Part shown: one piece after another, positions 4,159 through 5,123 of the stretch | Numbering within the stretch: the first letter of the stretch is position 1 | Layout: each line of letters opens with the position of its first letter | Assembly (NCBI GenBank): GCA_031273185.1 | Contig: JAISSG010000010.1 | Span: 1 to 5,123, forward strand | Direction of reading: 5' to 3' | DNA from: Treponema sp. | Lineage (GTDB): Bacteria > Spirochaetota > Spirochaetia > Treponematales > Breznakiellaceae | Length of the DNA stretch: 5,123 nt | Position numbers and translations under genes: made by a program | Notes under the pieces: model-generated | What the model was told of the DNA's origin: nothing | Database searches by the model: none | What the model saw: the letters and a program-made list of their open reading frames with translations, nothing else

Positions 4159-4165
4159 AGTATCT

Positions 4166-4393
4166 ATGACATTACGAGACCTACCCGTCGGCAAAAGCGG
4201 CCTTGTCGTCAGCGTGGGCGGCGAACCGATGCTGAGGCGGCGGCTTTTGGAAATGGGCATTACGCCCCGGACAACCGTGACGGTCAAGAAGACGGCGCCG
4301 ATGGGCGACCCCATCGAACTGCTGCTGAGGGGCTACGTCCTGTCCCTGCGCCTCGAAGACGCGGAAAAAATCACCATCATAAAGGAAGACTAA
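4166..4393 (+). CDS. feoA: Ferrous iron transport protein A (FeoA)
   Basis: This is a 75-residue cytosolic protein with one SH3-like domain, the normal length for FeoA. Family features are clear: the opening LRDLPVGKSGLVVSV, RRRLLEMGITPRTTVTV (residues 25-41), the APMGDPIELLLRGY segment (44-57) and the closing LSLRLEDAEKITI (59-71). FeoA supports Fe(II) uptake by FeoB, probably by binding it at the membrane; its exact action is not settled. It starts at ATG 4166 behind a strong AAGGAG and ends 2 bases before feoB, so the two genes are co-translated. The promoter carries three DtxR-like repeats, pointing to repression by iron through the regulator encoded at 2098-2487. Confidence 0.94.
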   Translation: MTLRDLPVGKSGLVVSVGGEPMLRRRLLEMGITPRTTVTVKKTAPMGDPIELLLRGYVLSLRLEDAEKITIIKED

Positions 4394-4395
4394 CC

Positions 4396-5123
4396 ATGAT
4401 TTTAGCACTTGCGGGAAACCAGAACAGCGGCAAAACCACGCTGTTTAACCAACTGACCGGATCGAACCAGCGCGTGGGCAACTTCCCCGGCGTTACCGTC
4501 GATCAAAAAGTCGGGGAGATCAGCGGCCACAAAAATGTCTCGCTCGTAGACCTGCCCGGCATCTATTCCCTGTCCCCTTACTCCGGCGAGGAAATCATAA
4601 CCCGTGATTTCCTGCTCAAGCACAAGCCCAACGGCATCATCAACATCGCCGACGCAACCAACATCGAGCGTAACCTGTACCTGACCATGCAGTTGATCGA
4701 ACTGCAGATCCCCATGGTGCTGGCCCTGAACATGATGGACGAGGTGCAGGCGAACAACGGCAGTATCGACATACGCAACCTGAGCGAGGCGCTGGGCATA
4801 CCGGTCGTGCCAATATCGGCGGCAAAAAACCACGGGCTGGGCGAGCTGGCAGAACAGGCAATCGAAACGGTGCAGGCCAACAAAAAGCCGCAACGGGTGG
4901 ACTTTTGCTCCGGCGCGATACACCGGGCCATCCACGCCATCGCCCACCTTGTCGAGGACCACGCCGAGAGCGCGGGCATTCCCGTGCGGTTTGCGGCGAC
5001 CAAGCTCGTCGAGGGGGACGACCCCATACTCGCCAGCCTGTCCCTCGACGAAAACGAAACCGACATGATAGATCACGCCGTCAAGGAAATGGAAAGCGAA
5101 CTCCAGACCGACCGCGAGGCGGC
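4396..5123 (+). CDS. feoB: Ferrous iron transport protein B (FeoB), N-terminal GTPase part (3' end outside window)
   Basis: The frame stays open from ATG 4396 to the window edge and gives 242 residues of the Fe(II) transporter FeoB. The visible part is the cytosolic G-protein domain and the start of the helical GDI-like domain; the membrane channel lies beyond the window. All GTPase motifs can be read: G1 GNQNSGKT (7-14), G2 Thr34 in GVTVD, G3 DLPG (52-55), G4 NMMD (112-115) and G5 ISA (140-142). NFPGVTVD and IINIADATNIERNLYLT are typical of FeoB. The P-loop has Gln-Asn-Ser where many FeoB have Pro-Asn-Ser or Pro-Asn-Cys; forms like this occur in clostridial FeoB. AAGGA at 4382-4386, inside the end of feoA, is the likely ribosome binding site, 9 bases ahead. 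It forms an operon with feoA. Confidence 0.96.
   Translation, partial: MILALAGNQNSGKTTLFNQLTGSNQRVGNFPGVTVDQKVGEISGHKNVSLVDLPGIYSLSPYSGEEIITRDFLLKHKPNGIINIADATNIERNLYLTMQLIELQIPMVLALNMMDEVQANNGSIDIRNLSEALGIPVVPISAAKNHGLGELAEQAIETVQANKKPQRVDFCSGAIHRAIHAIAHLVEDHAESAGIPVRFAATKLVEGDDPILASLSLDENETDMIDHAVKEMESELQTDREA

Noticed and set aside
4402..5076. A long minus-strand open frame (224 residues) opposite feoB
   Set aside because: It is the antisense shadow of a GC-rich coding region; feoB on the + strand has every GTPase motif.
1..5123. CRISPR array, tRNA, rRNA or insertion sequence
   Set aside because: No regularly spaced repeats, no cloverleaf or rRNA-like sequence and no transposase were seen on either strand.

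Overview
The window is a compact bacterial chromosomal segment organised around iron uptake and the cell envelope. The left (1-2480) and right (4166-5123) parts are GC-rich, while the middle (about 2490-4160) is visibly AT-richer and holds small accessory-type genes. The iron regulator and FeoB resemble low-GC Gram-positive (Clostridia/Negativicutes) forms. The toxin-antitoxin-like proteins recall small proteins common in treponemes and other gut anaerobes. I therefore suggest an anaerobe of the Firmicutes or Spirochaete kind, without firm assignment.

Layout. On the + strand, the 3' end of pbpC (penicillin-binding protein 1C) enters from the left and ends at 816. Convergent to it, with only 11 bases between the stop codons, is the end of a long minus-strand run. 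Read in its own direction, that run is: a secreted DUF2141 protein (3769-3338), a BrnT-like toxin (3299-3042), a ribbon-helix-helix antitoxin (3037-2786), a 62-residue protein resembling an antitoxin C-terminus (2781-2593), a 35-residue one-helix membrane peptide (2591-2484), a DtxR/IdeR-type metalloregulator (2487-2098), uppP/bacA undecaprenyl-diphosphatase (2098-1268) and ridA (1214-828). From the toxin to uppP the genes are 1-4 bases apart or overlap, so they are probably translated from shared transcripts.

A regulatory region of about 400 bases (3770-4165) separates this run from the divergent feoA-feoB ferrous iron uptake operon, which leaves the window inside feoB. It contains a good promoter for the DUF2141 gene, a pyrimidine-rich repeat tract, a feo promoter with a perfect -35 box, and three inverted repeats built from TTAGG/CTAACC half-sites that resemble DtxR/IdeR boxes. 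The regulator at 2098-2487 carries the Cys-x-x-Glu-His metal-binding pattern of iron-sensing DtxR/IdeR rather than the Glu of manganese-sensing MntR. The simplest model is that it represses feoAB when Fe(II) is plentiful.

The points most worth a second look are the 35-residue membrane peptide coupled by a TTGA overlap to the iron regulator, the triple-operator feo leader whose last repeat abuts the ribosome binding site, the toxin-antitoxin-like cassette inside the regulator's transcription unit, and the coupling of the regulator to uppP.
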